A stretch of 64,000 bases of DNA from Io17-Chloro-G2 sp963663135 (GTDB lineage: Bacteria > Chloroflexota > Dehalococcoidia > Lucifugimonadales > UBA3495), in contig CAXXRM010000002.1 in NCBI GenBank assembly GCA_963663135.2, forward strand, positions 186,001 through 250,000. The letters run 5' to 3'. Below, piece after piece: positions 9,011-16,170 of this stretch (position 1 is its first letter; each line of letters begins with the position of its first letter). Below the pieces are notes generated by a model. That model ran no database searches and was not told where the DNA came from. It saw only the letters and a list, made by a program, of their open reading frames with translations. The position numbers and the translations under genes were made by a program.

Positions 9011-9928
9011 CTAGGCGGCCGGAGCCGGATTGTCGATTCCCTTGGTGAGTTCTCCCCGCGCCTGAACGGACAAGTCCGCCATATCCCAGTGGCCCCGGGC
9101 CTCGTAGATGGTCCTCATGGGCCTGGGCTGGGACATCAAGGACACGGTATTCCCGTAGACGCGGAAGGTTTGCCCATTGATGTTATCGGCGTAGTCACTG
9201 GCCAGATAACACACGAAGGGGGCGACATTGTCCGGGTCCCACTGTTCCGGCTCGTTGTCATCGGAGATAGTCGCCACGCCGCTTCTCTCCCGGATCTCCC
9301 TGGCAGTGTCCGGTATCGCCCCGATCATTCGGGTGTGCGCCCGGGGAGCGATGGCGTTGGCGGTCACTCCGTATCGGCCCATGTCCTTGGCCACGACCTT
9401 GGTGAACCCGGCGATGCCGGATTTGGCCGCGCCGTAGTTGGCCTGACCCGAGTTGCCCACCAGTCCTGATTCGGAGCTAAAAGTGATCACCCGGCCCGAC
9501 CGCTGCTGCCGGAACAGGATGCAGGCGTGCTTCACCACCGTGAAAGTGCCCTTGAGGTGGACCGAAATCACATCGTCCCATTCCTGTTCGGTCATGTTGA
9601 AAATCATGCGGTCCCGTAGAATTCCGGCGCAGGTGACCACAATGTCCAAGCGACCAAAATTGTCCACGGCGGTTTGAACGATTTTCTCGCCGCCTTCCAT
9701 GCTGGTGACCGACTCCCTGCAGGCGACGGCAACACCGCCGGCCTGCTGTATCTCCGCGACCACCTCATCGGCCACGGAATGGTCGACGCCGGTGCCGTCA
9801 ACGTTGACGCCCGGGTCCACGACCACCACCTTGGCCCCCTCTGCCGCCATCATCATACCCACGCCCCGGCCGATCCCTCGGCCGGAGCCGGTTACGATGG
9901 CGACTTTGTCCGTTAACGAGTCTCCCAT
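9011..9928 (-). CDS. SDR family oxidoreductase (second of tandem pair)
   Basis: Paralogue of the neighbouring SDR, with TGSGRGIG at 13-20, Ser151, Tyr165 and Lys169 in the same positions and the same long C-terminal extension (305 aa). Differences concentrate after residue 180, the substrate-binding region, so the two enzymes probably differ in substrate. It has an AGGAGG-type ribosome site (cctcct before the ATG on the plus strand, near 9936). Confidence 0.9.
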   Translation of the reverse strand: MGDSLTDKVAIVTGSGRGIGRGVGMMMAAEGAKVVVVDPGVNVDGTGVDHSVADEVVAEIQQAGGVAVACRESVTSMEGGEKIVQTAVDNFGRLDIVVTCAGILRDRMIFNMTEQEWDDVISVHLKGTFTVVKHACILFRQQRSGRVITFSSESGLVGNSGQANYGAAKSGIAGFTKVVAKDMGRYGVTANAIAPRAHTRMIGAIPDTAREIRERSGVATISDDNEPEQWDPDNVAPFVCYLASDYADNINGQTFRVYGNTVSLMSQPRPMRTIYEARGHWDMADLSVQARGELTKGIDNPAPAA

Positions 9929-10111
9929 GAATTCCTCCTAGATCCAGTTCCGAAGGGGATTGTCAGGATCGCCCCCTCCGCTGTGCTGCTGTCAGCGAAA
10001 TCTCGCTTGAATCAGGTAGCCACTATCCGGGCAGTTCCGTATTCGAACATCGGACACAAAGCCAGCTGATTGGCCAGTTGGTTGGCAGGGTCCGGCAACC
10101 CCATTACCTTT

Positions 10112-10540
10112 TTACCTTGCCGGAAGGGCAACCGTAGCCTTGCCGGGCGTCGTTTTCTGGCCTTCGGGATTTTCCAGCCAAATGTCGCAGTCCACCAGGT
10201 TGAGATCGCCTTCCTGGTACTTGCGGGTGACCGTGCCTTTGCCCGTGATGGTCTGGGCGGGGACATCCATTCCCCGGTACTGGCAAGACAATTTTTTCAG
10301 CGCGCCCATGGGACCTATCCATTGAGTCATCAATTGGCCCAGAAAGGCGTTTTTCAACGCGCCATGCAGAATGACGCCAGGCAAGCCATTGGCCGCGGCG
10401 TAATCTTTGTCGTAGTGAATCTGGTAATAGTCTCCCGACGCGCCGGCGTACTTCACCAGCTGCTGGGTAGTCGGCTCTTTGACCAGGACCGGTAGCTCCA
10501 TGCCCTCTGCTATGTCGTCCCAATAAACCTGCTCCGCCAT
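10112..10540 (-). CDS. MaoC-like hot-dog dehydratase domain protein
   Basis: Single hot-dog fold protein of about 142 residues related to (R)-specific enoyl-CoA hydratases. YAGASGDYYQIHYDKDYA contains the D-x4-H hydratase catalytic arrangement, followed by ILHGALKNAFLGQL, the typical central helix. I start it at the ATG at 10540 (MAEQVYW) because the longer open frame upstream is low-complexity overlap with the previous gene. It follows the FAS1-like gene by 11 bases and probably pairs with it as a two-subunit hydratase. Confidence 0.87.
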   Translation of the reverse strand: MAEQVYWDDIAEGMELPVLVKEPTTQQLVKYAGASGDYYQIHYDKDYAAANGLPGVILHGALKNAFLGQLMTQWIGPMGALKKLSCQYRGMDVPAQTITGKGTVTRKYQEGDLNLVDCDIWLENPEGQKTTPGKATVALPAR

Positions 10541-10551
10541 TTTTAAGGACC

Positions 10552-11013
10552 TCAGTAAGCGATTCCGGTGCCGGTTTGAGTGGCCGCGACCTGACCGAAC
10601 TGGTTGGTGTAGGTCACGACCGTGGTCATGATGATCATCAGTCCCAACCGTCCAGGCCGTTCGGAAATATCTTCTATGCGGGCCACCGACTTGATTGTGT
10701 CTCCCGCCCGGATGGGATGAAAATACTCCCACTCGCTGCCGCCATCCAAGCGGCGGTCGAAGGGAAGGTCGAAGGGAAGGTCCGGCCTGGAAGACTGCAT
10801 GGACCGCAAAAAGGTGGGTGGAGCCACCAACCCGCCGTACCGGCTCTCCCGGGCGGCGGCTTCATCGTTAAACACGGGGTTATCGTCCCCGATAGCCTCG
10901 GCGAATTTGATGATCGCCCCTTTCTCCACCTCCGTGAAGGTTGGCGCGCCCTCCAAACCGATGGCTTGCCGGCGCATTTCCTCGGTAAGAAATGACTCAG
11001 GAGTAGTCGCCAT
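10552..11013 (-). CDS. FAS1-like (MaoC N-terminal) dehydratase domain protein
   Basis: Hot-dog protein of the FAS1-like dehydratase type, the non-catalytic partner fold in two-part hydratases. Diagnostic segments are FAEAIGDDNPVFNDEAAA and GGLVAPPTFL, followed by FHPIRAGDTI. I use the ATG at 11013 (MATTPESFL) rather than an ATG 17 codons upstream, because the shorter form fits the family. It is the first gene of a five-gene minus-strand cluster: FAS1-like, MaoC, SDR, SDR, LLM. Confidence 0.85.
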   Translation of the reverse strand: MATTPESFLTEEMRRQAIGLEGAPTFTEVEKGAIIKFAEAIGDDNPVFNDEAAARESRYGGLVAPPTFLRSMQSSRPDLPFDLPFDRRLDGGSEWEYFHPIRAGDTIKSVARIEDISERPGRLGLMIIMTTVVTYTNQFGQVAATQTGTGIAY

Positions 11014-11126
11014 AAGACCTCGAATCCTCTGGGGAAATTCGCGTCGAAAGTCTACAAGCCTCATATAGGCGTGTCAATGGCGGGGAACGAGCCTCAGGGC
11101 ATTTTCATTGTCTCCCGTTAATCCGG

Positions 11127-11147
11127 CCGCGGCGAGAATGACGGGAG
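11127..11147. repeat. Remnant arm of the dispersed inverted-repeat family
   Basis: Short match to the right arm of the 33-bp arms described at 45720-45893 (gcggcgagaatgacgggag). About 30 bases on, gcgccaacgctttgatg recurs at 31433-31449, also just after a right arm. No gene was seen in 11014-11277. Confidence 0.55.
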
Positions 11148-11277
11148 AGGCGCCCGGCGAATACCCCGGCGCCAACGCTTTGATGAAGCCGGCCGCCAAG
11201 AGTCCTCCGGTTTTGGAATGCGGTAGCCCTGCCGGTCCCAGACAGGGCCACCTGACGCGAGGATTGGGCAATTGTTT

Positions 11278-11598
11278 TCATCCCTGCCAGAAGGCGGGAG
11301 CGGGATAGCGCCGGGACCAGGGGACGAGGGAGCGAAGGAGGTCTTCGCTATCGGGAAGGATGTTCTTGACCCGGCACCTCTCGAGGTATTTGTGGACCGC
11401 CATGAAGGACGGGAGCCGGAAGCCGGCGGAGGCCACCCCACGGATAAAGGCATGGGGCTGGGGCGCCGGTTGGCCGTTGGCGCGGACCACCAACGATTGG
11501 AGGCAGAACTCTCCGGCCAACCGGCGGAGCCGGACGACGGCAAGTTCCAGGGCCAGGGTCCGTTGGAGGGCGCGGACGCGGGCTCTGAGGGCACGCAT
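11278..11598 (-). CDS. Small basic protein, partner of HTH gene, unknown function
   Basis: A 106-residue, strongly basic protein (many Arg, including MRALRARVRALQRTLALELA) with a leucine-rich first helix and a second part around FRLPSFMAVHKYLERCR. I do not recognise a domain. It is preceded by GAGGTGAT seven bases before the ATG, a near-ideal Shine-Dalgarno site, which strongly supports translation. It lies 60 bases downstream of the HTH gene on the same strand. Arginine-rich helices suggest nucleic-acid binding, but this is inference. Confidence 0.65.
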   Translation of the reverse strand: MRALRARVRALQRTLALELAVVRLRRLAGEFCLQSLVVRANGQPAPQPHAFIRGVASAGFRLPSFMAVHKYLERCRVKNILPDSEDLLRSLVPWSRRYPAPAFWQG

Positions 11599-11615
11599 AA
11601 GGCAATCACCTCATT

Positions 11616-11703
11616 TACTTGATGGAGTATTGGGCGTTCCAGAGTGCAACGACGTCTTCTACTTGACGGGGTGTTGGGCGTTGGAGAGAGCAAGGGCGTC
11701 TTC
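11616..11703 (-). repeat. 44-bp direct tandem duplication at end of HTH gene
   Basis: Two adjacent 44-base units (11616-11659 and 11660-11703). The upstream unit (on the minus strand) encodes the last residues and stop of the HTH gene. The second repeats them after the stop, including an equivalent stop. The two have diverged at several positions, so the duplication is not recent. Confidence 0.75.
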
Positions 11704-12159
11704 AAGGTCCTGGATATCCTTTTTGAGTTTCTCGGTCTCGCAAACCCGGACTGCGAAAGACATGGCGTAGCGGGCGGCGCGCAAGCGAATGGCCTTATCG
11801 GGGTCGTCCATGGCTTGGGACAGGACGGAGACACTACGGAGCATGAGTCCCTGTAGTTCCAGGCACGCTAGTTCGGCGGCCTGTTCGCGGAGGCGGGTCA
11901 GTTCGCCGCGGAAGTCATCGTCGTCAAGCCAGCGGCGCAGCGTCCTCTCGGAGAATCCGCATATGCGAGCGGCCTGGGCCAAAGAAGAGGCGGACGCCAT
12001 GACGGGCAAGACGGCCTGTTGGCGGTGGGAGAGGTTGGAATTTTCAATACGCCGGACATTTCCGGACAATTCCGGACATTCTGCCCCGGTGTGGGATTTG
12101 CGAGATGACGGGTTGCCAGGGGGATGGGACCGTTGGGGGTTGGCACGATTTTTGGTCAT
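11659..12159 (-). CDS. Helix-turn-helix protein, terminase-small-subunit-like
   Basis: A 166-residue protein with a basic, Ser/Asn/Pro-rich N-terminus and a helix-turn-helix near residues 57-78 (LAQAARICGFSERTLRRWL). A helical C-terminus follows, with coiled-coil-like spacing. The HTH followed by WL-DDDDFRGEL resembles small-terminase-like and phBC6A51-type HTH proteins, which occur in phages and as stand-alone chromosomal genes. No large terminase or phage gene is nearby. I start it at the ATG at 12159 because the upstream open frame is a low-complexity repeat region. It probably forms a two-gene unit with the small basic protein downstream. Confidence 0.7.
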   Translation of the reverse strand: MTKNRANPQRSHPPGNPSSRKSHTGAECPELSGNVRRIENSNLSHRQQAVLPVMASASSLAQAARICGFSERTLRRWLDDDDFRGELTRLREQAAELACLELQGLMLRSVSVLSQAMDDPDKAIRLRAARYAMSFAVRVCETEKLKKDIQDLEDALALSNAQHPVK

Positions 12160-12290
12160 TAGGCGCCATGTTGCCTCAGTGGCATGGTTAGATTTTGTTT
12201 GCTTCCTGCGACAAGCTCCGGGATGCACGGCGGAAGGTAGTACCGGACAGGTGTTATGGTAGGGAGGTGTTACGCGGATTAGGAACCGGC

Positions 12291-12326
12291 AAGTGTCAGA
12301 CGGGGGGCAAGTATCAGACGGGGGGC
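12291..12326. repeat. 18-bp direct tandem repeat
   Basis: Two adjacent 18-base units containing cagacggggggc, differing at one base. It lies in the 490-base gene-free stretch between the HTH gene and fic. Confidence 0.7.
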
Positions 12327-12340
12327 GGAGGGGCGGTTTC

Positions 12341-12423
12341 AACGCCGAGAGCGCCGAGAGCGCAAAGGGTTTGGGGGATGGACCCAAACAAAAAAACTCC
12401 GTGCTCTCTGCGATCTCTGCAGC
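12341..12423. repeat. Nested hairpin element
   Basis: Imperfect 27-base outer arms (12341-12367 and 12397-12423), built of GCCGAGAGC-like units against GCTCTCTGC-like units, enclose a perfect 7-bp hairpin (GTTTGGG 12369-12375 with CCCAAAC 12383-12389). The rest of the 12160-12650 gap holds the 18-bp repeat and the fic promoter; no gene was seen. Confidence 0.65.
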
Positions 12424-12636
12424 AAAAAGGGCTCGGGGCGTCTCACCACAGAGACCACAAAGGCTGTTGGGGCCAACTGCGGGCTGCGGCTGGGGCGGGG
12501 GCCCCCGAGTCTGAACAGTTACGGCGGTACCTCAATCCACCGTCAAAGCGAAGTTGACGGGAGACTGTTCAAGTGAGTGCGGTGATTCACCGGGATATTC
12601 TCCGCAATTTTGCTGTGAATAGCGGCCGGCGTCGCT

Positions 12637-12642
12637 TATAAT
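12637..12642 (+). promoter_or_regulatory. -10 box for fic, leaderless type
   Basis: Perfect TATAAT followed by eight bases and then the ATG of fic, the same spacing as at the PAP2 gene. There is no Shine-Dalgarno sequence. The -35 is weak (TGTGAA at 12614-12619, 17-base spacer). Confidence 0.6.
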
Positions 12643-12650
12643 GTCCGCAT

Positions 12651-13787
12651 ATGTTGCGGAGCACGTACATCCATGAACAACCCGACTGGCCCCGGCTTCA
12701 CTGGCGGTCCGAGGGCTTGGTGGACGAGTTGGCTGCGGTCCGGCACCGTCAGGGGCGGTTGACCGGCCGGATGGAAGTTCTCGGTTTTGATCTTCAGCGG
12801 GAAGCGTCTCTCGATACGTTGACAGAGGACGTGGTCAAGACCAGTGAAATCGAGGGCGAATTACTGGACACGGGACTGGTTCGTTCTTCGGTCGCCCGGC
12901 GTTTGGGCATGGACATCGGCGGACTAGTCCATACCGACCGCAACGTCGAAGGCATCGTCGAGTTGATGCTGGACGCCACGGGGAATTACGCCGCCCCCCT
13001 TACGGCTGACCGTCTGTTGAGCTGGCAGGCCGCCCTGTTTCCCACCGGACGAAGCGGTCTGAGACGAATCACGGTGGGAGCATGGCGCGACGACGCCGGC
13101 GGGCCTATGCAGGTCCTTTCGGGCCCCATCGGGCGGGAGCGGGTGCATTTCGAGGCTCCACCGGCAGCCAGAGTCGCCCAGGAAATGCAGGCATTCCTCG
13201 CCTGGTTCAACGCTCCCTCAGATATCGACGAGGTGCTCAAGGCCGGTCTGTCCCACTTCTGGTTCATCACGATCCACCCCTTTGACGACGGCAACGGGCG
13301 CATTGCCCGCGCCATTGCCGACATGGCCCTGGCCCGCTCCGAAGGCAGTCCCCTCCGGTTTTACAGCATGTCTTCCCAAATACAGCGAGAGCGGGGCGAG
13401 TATTACCGCATCCTGGAAAAGACCCAGAAGGGGACGACCGATGTTTCCGAGTGGATGAACTGGTTTGTAGACTGCCTGGGCCGGGCGATAGAGAGCGCAG
13501 AGAAGGCTGTTGCCGGAGTGGTAGAGAAATCCCGGTTTTGGGAGCGGATCGCCAGCACTCCTCTCAATGAACGCCAGAGGCTGGTCATCAACCAATTGCT
13601 CGACGGCTTCCAAGGCAAACTCACTACGTCGAGATGGGCAGGGATTGCAAAGTGCTCCCAGGATACCGCCCTGCGGGACATTACGGACCTGGTGGAACAA
13701 GGGGTGCTGGTGAGGAATCCCGGAGGCGGGCGGAACACCAGTTATGGGCTTAGCAATACCGATACTGTGGTTGACCCGGCCGGCTGA
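12651..13787 (+). CDS. Fic family protein (class II, self-inhibited)
   Basis: Fic/Doc enzyme that transfers AMP or a similar nucleotide moiety onto target proteins. The catalytic motif HPFDDGNGR starts at His209 and is complete. The N-terminal domain is of the DUF4172 type and contains the inhibitory motif T64-SEI-E68-G69, matching (S/T)xxxE(G/N). The N-terminal position makes it a class II Fic that restrains itself without a separate antitoxin. The C-terminal 90 residues look like a winged helix (LTTSRWAGIAKCSQDTALRD), possibly for DNA binding. No partner gene was seen beside it. Confidence 0.92.
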   Translation: MLRSTYIHEQPDWPRLHWRSEGLVDELAAVRHRQGRLTGRMEVLGFDLQREASLDTLTEDVVKTSEIEGELLDTGLVRSSVARRLGMDIGGLVHTDRNVEGIVELMLDATGNYAAPLTADRLLSWQAALFPTGRSGLRRITVGAWRDDAGGPMQVLSGPIGRERVHFEAPPAARVAQEMQAFLAWFNAPSDIDEVLKAGLSHFWFITIHPFDDGNGRIARAIADMALARSEGSPLRFYSMSSQIQRERGEYYRILEKTQKGTTDVSEWMNWFVDCLGRAIESAEKAVAGVVEKSRFWERIASTPLNERQRLVINQLLDGFQGKLTTSRWAGIAKCSQDTALRDITDLVEQGVLVRNPGGGRNTSYGLSNTDTVVDPAG

Positions 13788-13796
13788 GTATTGGCG

Positions 13797-14206
13797 AGAA
13801 GGGAACGCCTGCTCGCCAACCTGTCGTATCTTCGTTGCCATAACCGAGTTGGCGCATCGAAAGGGCTCTGGATTCCCTCTGCGGTGAGAATGACGGGGGG
13901 TGGGGGAGGTTTAATGACGGCTGAAAGACTCTGTACGCCGAAGCAGGGAACGCCTGCCCGGCAACCTGTCGCATCTTCGTTGCCATATCCGGGTTGGCGC
14001 ATCGAAAGGGCTCTGGATTCCCTCTGCGGTGAGAATGACGGGGGGTGGGGAAGACTCAATGACGGCTGAAAGACTCTGTGGCCAGAGCAGGGAACGCCTG
14101 CCTGCCAACCTGTCGTATCTTCGTTGCCATAACCGAGTTGGCGCATCGACGGGGCTCTGGATCCCCACTGCGGTGAGAATGACGCGGGGGAAGAGTTAAT
14201 GACAAT
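13797..14206. repeat. 145-bp tandem array, three copies
   Basis: Three head-to-tail units starting at about 13797, 13940 and 14085. Each contains ggaacgcctg, cttcgttgccata, gttggcgcatcga, and the arm ctctggattccctctgcggtgagaatgac of the dispersed repeat family. Between units the tail tgaaagactctg occurs, which also follows arms at 23.7 and 45.9 kb. The third unit is more diverged. No gene was seen in 13788-14329. Confidence 0.85.
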
Positions 14207-14292
14207 GGCAAGGCCCCTGCGCAGGGGGCAAGGTTGGACATGGGCTGCCCCCCGTCCTATAGTTCCGGGTGAATAATCAGACTCAGCTTCCG

Positions 14293-14328
14293 CAATTTGG
14301 ACGGACACAGCAATTTGGACGGACACAG
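14293..14328 (+). repeat. 18-bp tandem duplication before LLM start
   Basis: Two perfect copies of caatttggacggacacag end one base before the ATG at 14330. The second copy keeps an upstream in-frame ATG (14297) open, which makes the start ambiguous. Confidence 0.85.
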
Positions 14329-14329
14329 C

Positions 14330-15265
14330 ATGAAATTCGGATTTTACTTGCCAACCAGCGGTCCCACCGCCCGCCCCGAGCCTTTGGCTGAGATGGCCAG
14401 GCAGGGGGACGCTTTGGGGTTTCATTCCATGGTGATAGCCGACCACATTGTGCTGCCCCGTGAGATCGAGTCCACCTACCCGTATACCCTCGACGGGGTC
14501 TATCCCGGAGCAGCGGTGGGGGAATGCCTGGAGCAGTTGACGGTTTTGACCTTTCTGGCGGGAATAACCCGGCAAATCCGGCTGGTGCCCAGTGTGATGA
14601 TCGTGCCGTACCGGAACCCGGTGGTTACCGCCAAGATGCTGGCAACGCTGGACGTTCTCTCCAACGGACGGGTGACGCTGGGAGTGGGAGTGGGTTGGAT
14701 GGAGGAGGAGTTTCAGGCGCTGGCCGCTCCACCCTTCGCCGACCGGGGAGCGGTCACCAACGAGTATTTACAGATCTTCAAGGAACTGTGGACCAGCGAA
14801 ACGCCTTCGTTCCAGGGAAAATATTACAGCTTCTCTCCACTGGACTTCTTGCCCAAGCCGGTGCAGAAGCCTCACATTCCAATCTGGGTCGGCGGCCAGA
14901 GCAGGCGCGCCCTACGGCGGGCGGCCACCCTGGGAAACGGCTGGCACCCGGTGGGAACCATCCCCTCGGCTCCCCTGGAACCGGAAGACCTGGCGGGAGA
15001 CGTGGCCCGGATGCACCGTTACGCCGAGGAGGTCGGCCGTGACCCCAAGGAACTAGAGGTGGCAATGAAGGCGCCGCTGTACGATCCCGCCGTTGTCACG
15101 GGCCGGCGGCGTTTCTCCGGAGCGCCCGATCAGTTATTGCAGGACATCCAGACATATTCCGATATTGGGGTAACTCATACCATCTTCGACATTCGCAGCC
15201 GGGACCTGAACCAGACCACCGAGCGGATGGCATGGTTCGCAGAAGAGGTCATCGCCAAAGCCTGA
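14330..15265 (+). CDS. LLM class F420-dependent oxidoreductase
   Basis: Luciferase-like TIM-barrel oxidoreductase of 311 residues. MKFGFYLPTSGP is the typical first strand; GVGVGWMEEEF and the HIPIWVGGQSRRALRRAA segment match the F420-dependent subfamily of Actinobacteria and Chloroflexota. The start at 14330 fits the family; an ATG 11 codons upstream lies inside a tandem duplication. Substrate unknown. It is followed by a carboxymuconolactone-decarboxylase-like gene and a hydrolase, suggesting an organic-compound degradation unit. Confidence 0.9.
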   Translation: MKFGFYLPTSGPTARPEPLAEMARQGDALGFHSMVIADHIVLPREIESTYPYTLDGVYPGAAVGECLEQLTVLTFLAGITRQIRLVPSVMIVPYRNPVVTAKMLATLDVLSNGRVTLGVGVGWMEEEFQALAAPPFADRGAVTNEYLQIFKELWTSETPSFQGKYYSFSPLDFLPKPVQKPHIPIWVGGQSRRALRRAATLGNGWHPVGTIPSAPLEPEDLAGDVARMHRYAEEVGRDPKELEVAMKAPLYDPAVVTGRRRFSGAPDQLLQDIQTYSDIGVTHTIFDIRSRDLNQTTERMAWFAEEVIAKA

Positions 15266-15298
15266 AATTGTCCGGCCCGTAGCCCCGGCGCCATAGGC

Positions 15299-15304
15299 TA
15301 TAAT
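15299..15304 (+). promoter_or_regulatory. -10 box upstream of CMD-like gene
   Basis: TATAAT 45 bases before the TTG start. AGGAG at 15336-15340 supplies the ribosome site, so this transcript would have a short leader. Confidence 0.5.
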
Positions 15305-15348
15305 GGCCTGCGACCCCCATCCTCAACCCTGGGTCAGGAGCATCAGAC

Positions 15349-16149
15349 TTGGCCTCTTTGGATGAAAGGCTAGAAATGGGCCGGGCCATGCGGGAATCCA
15401 TGGCCGGCGGCGACCCCACGCATTTCACCGTACCGGGGATCGACCAATTGGCGCCGGACCTGAAGCGGATCATCGATGAAGCGTTGTTCGGCTCGGTCTG
15501 GACTCGACCCGACCTGGACGTTAAAGACCGGTGTATCTGCACTCTATCGGCGCTGATGGCCTTGAGCCAACTGCCTTTGTTGAGACGCCACATCGAGCGC
15601 TGCCTCAACCTTGGTCTGACGCCGGACCAGATTGTAGAGGTGTTCATCCAACTGACCTTCTACGTCGGCGTGCCGGCGGTGGAAGCCGCCATGCGCATCA
15701 CCAAGGAAATCTTCGAGGAACGCGGCATCGATTTCAAGCCAACCGAAGCATACGACTCCGGTCTAAGCGCCGAGGACCTATACCAGGCGGGTCTGGCCAG
15801 CCACCAGGAACACATGGGAGACGTGACCGAGTACCAGACCGACGACCCGGATTCCCAGGAAATGCAGCTTGACCGCCTGATCAACGAGTACCATTGGGGC
15901 GCCATTTACACCCGCCCCAACCTGGACCCGAAAAGCCGCGCCATCTGCGCCCTGGCGGCCTTGACGGTTTTGGGAAGATACGACCGACAGATCCGGCGCC
16001 GGATCGAAGGCGCCCTCCGTATTGGGATGACTCCCAGGGAGGTCATGGAAGTGTTCATCCAAGTGATGTTGTATGGCGGGTATTTCAACACCCGGATCGC
16101 CATGCGGGTGGCGCGGTCGGTGTTCGTGGAGCAGGGGATCAAGTCCTAA
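15349..16149 (+). CDS. Carboxymuconolactone decarboxylase family protein (two domains)
   Basis: Contains two repeats of the CMD/AhpD-like helical fold, at about 35-125 and 175-262. Each has the family run LTPDQIVEVFIQLTFYVG or its counterpart MTPREVMEVFIQVMLYGGY. No CxxC is present, so it is not an AhpD-type peroxidase. Family members act on aromatic ring-cleavage lactones, though the exact reaction here is unknown. The TTG start has AGGAG eight bases upstream. Confidence 0.88.
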   Translation: MASLDERLEMGRAMRESMAGGDPTHFTVPGIDQLAPDLKRIIDEALFGSVWTRPDLDVKDRCICTLSALMALSQLPLLRRHIERCLNLGLTPDQIVEVFIQLTFYVGVPAVEAAMRITKEIFEERGIDFKPTEAYDSGLSAEDLYQAGLASHQEHMGDVTEYQTDDPDSQEMQLDRLINEYHWGAIYTRPNLDPKSRAICALAALTVLGRYDRQIRRRIEGALRIGMTPREVMEVFIQVMLYGGYFNTRIAMRVARSVFVEQGIKS

Positions 16150-16170
16150 CAGACGCCTGGGCAGGACAGA

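Noticed and set aside
11118..11834. Long minus-strand open frame (238 codons)
   Set aside because: Its sequence is Pro/Ser/Arg-rich and it overlaps both the small basic gene and the HTH gene, which have better start sites and composition. It is a shadow of high-GC DNA.
13797..14206. Possible CRISPR array
   Set aside because: The units are 145 bp long with no separate short repeat and unique spacers, there are only three, and no cas gene is near.
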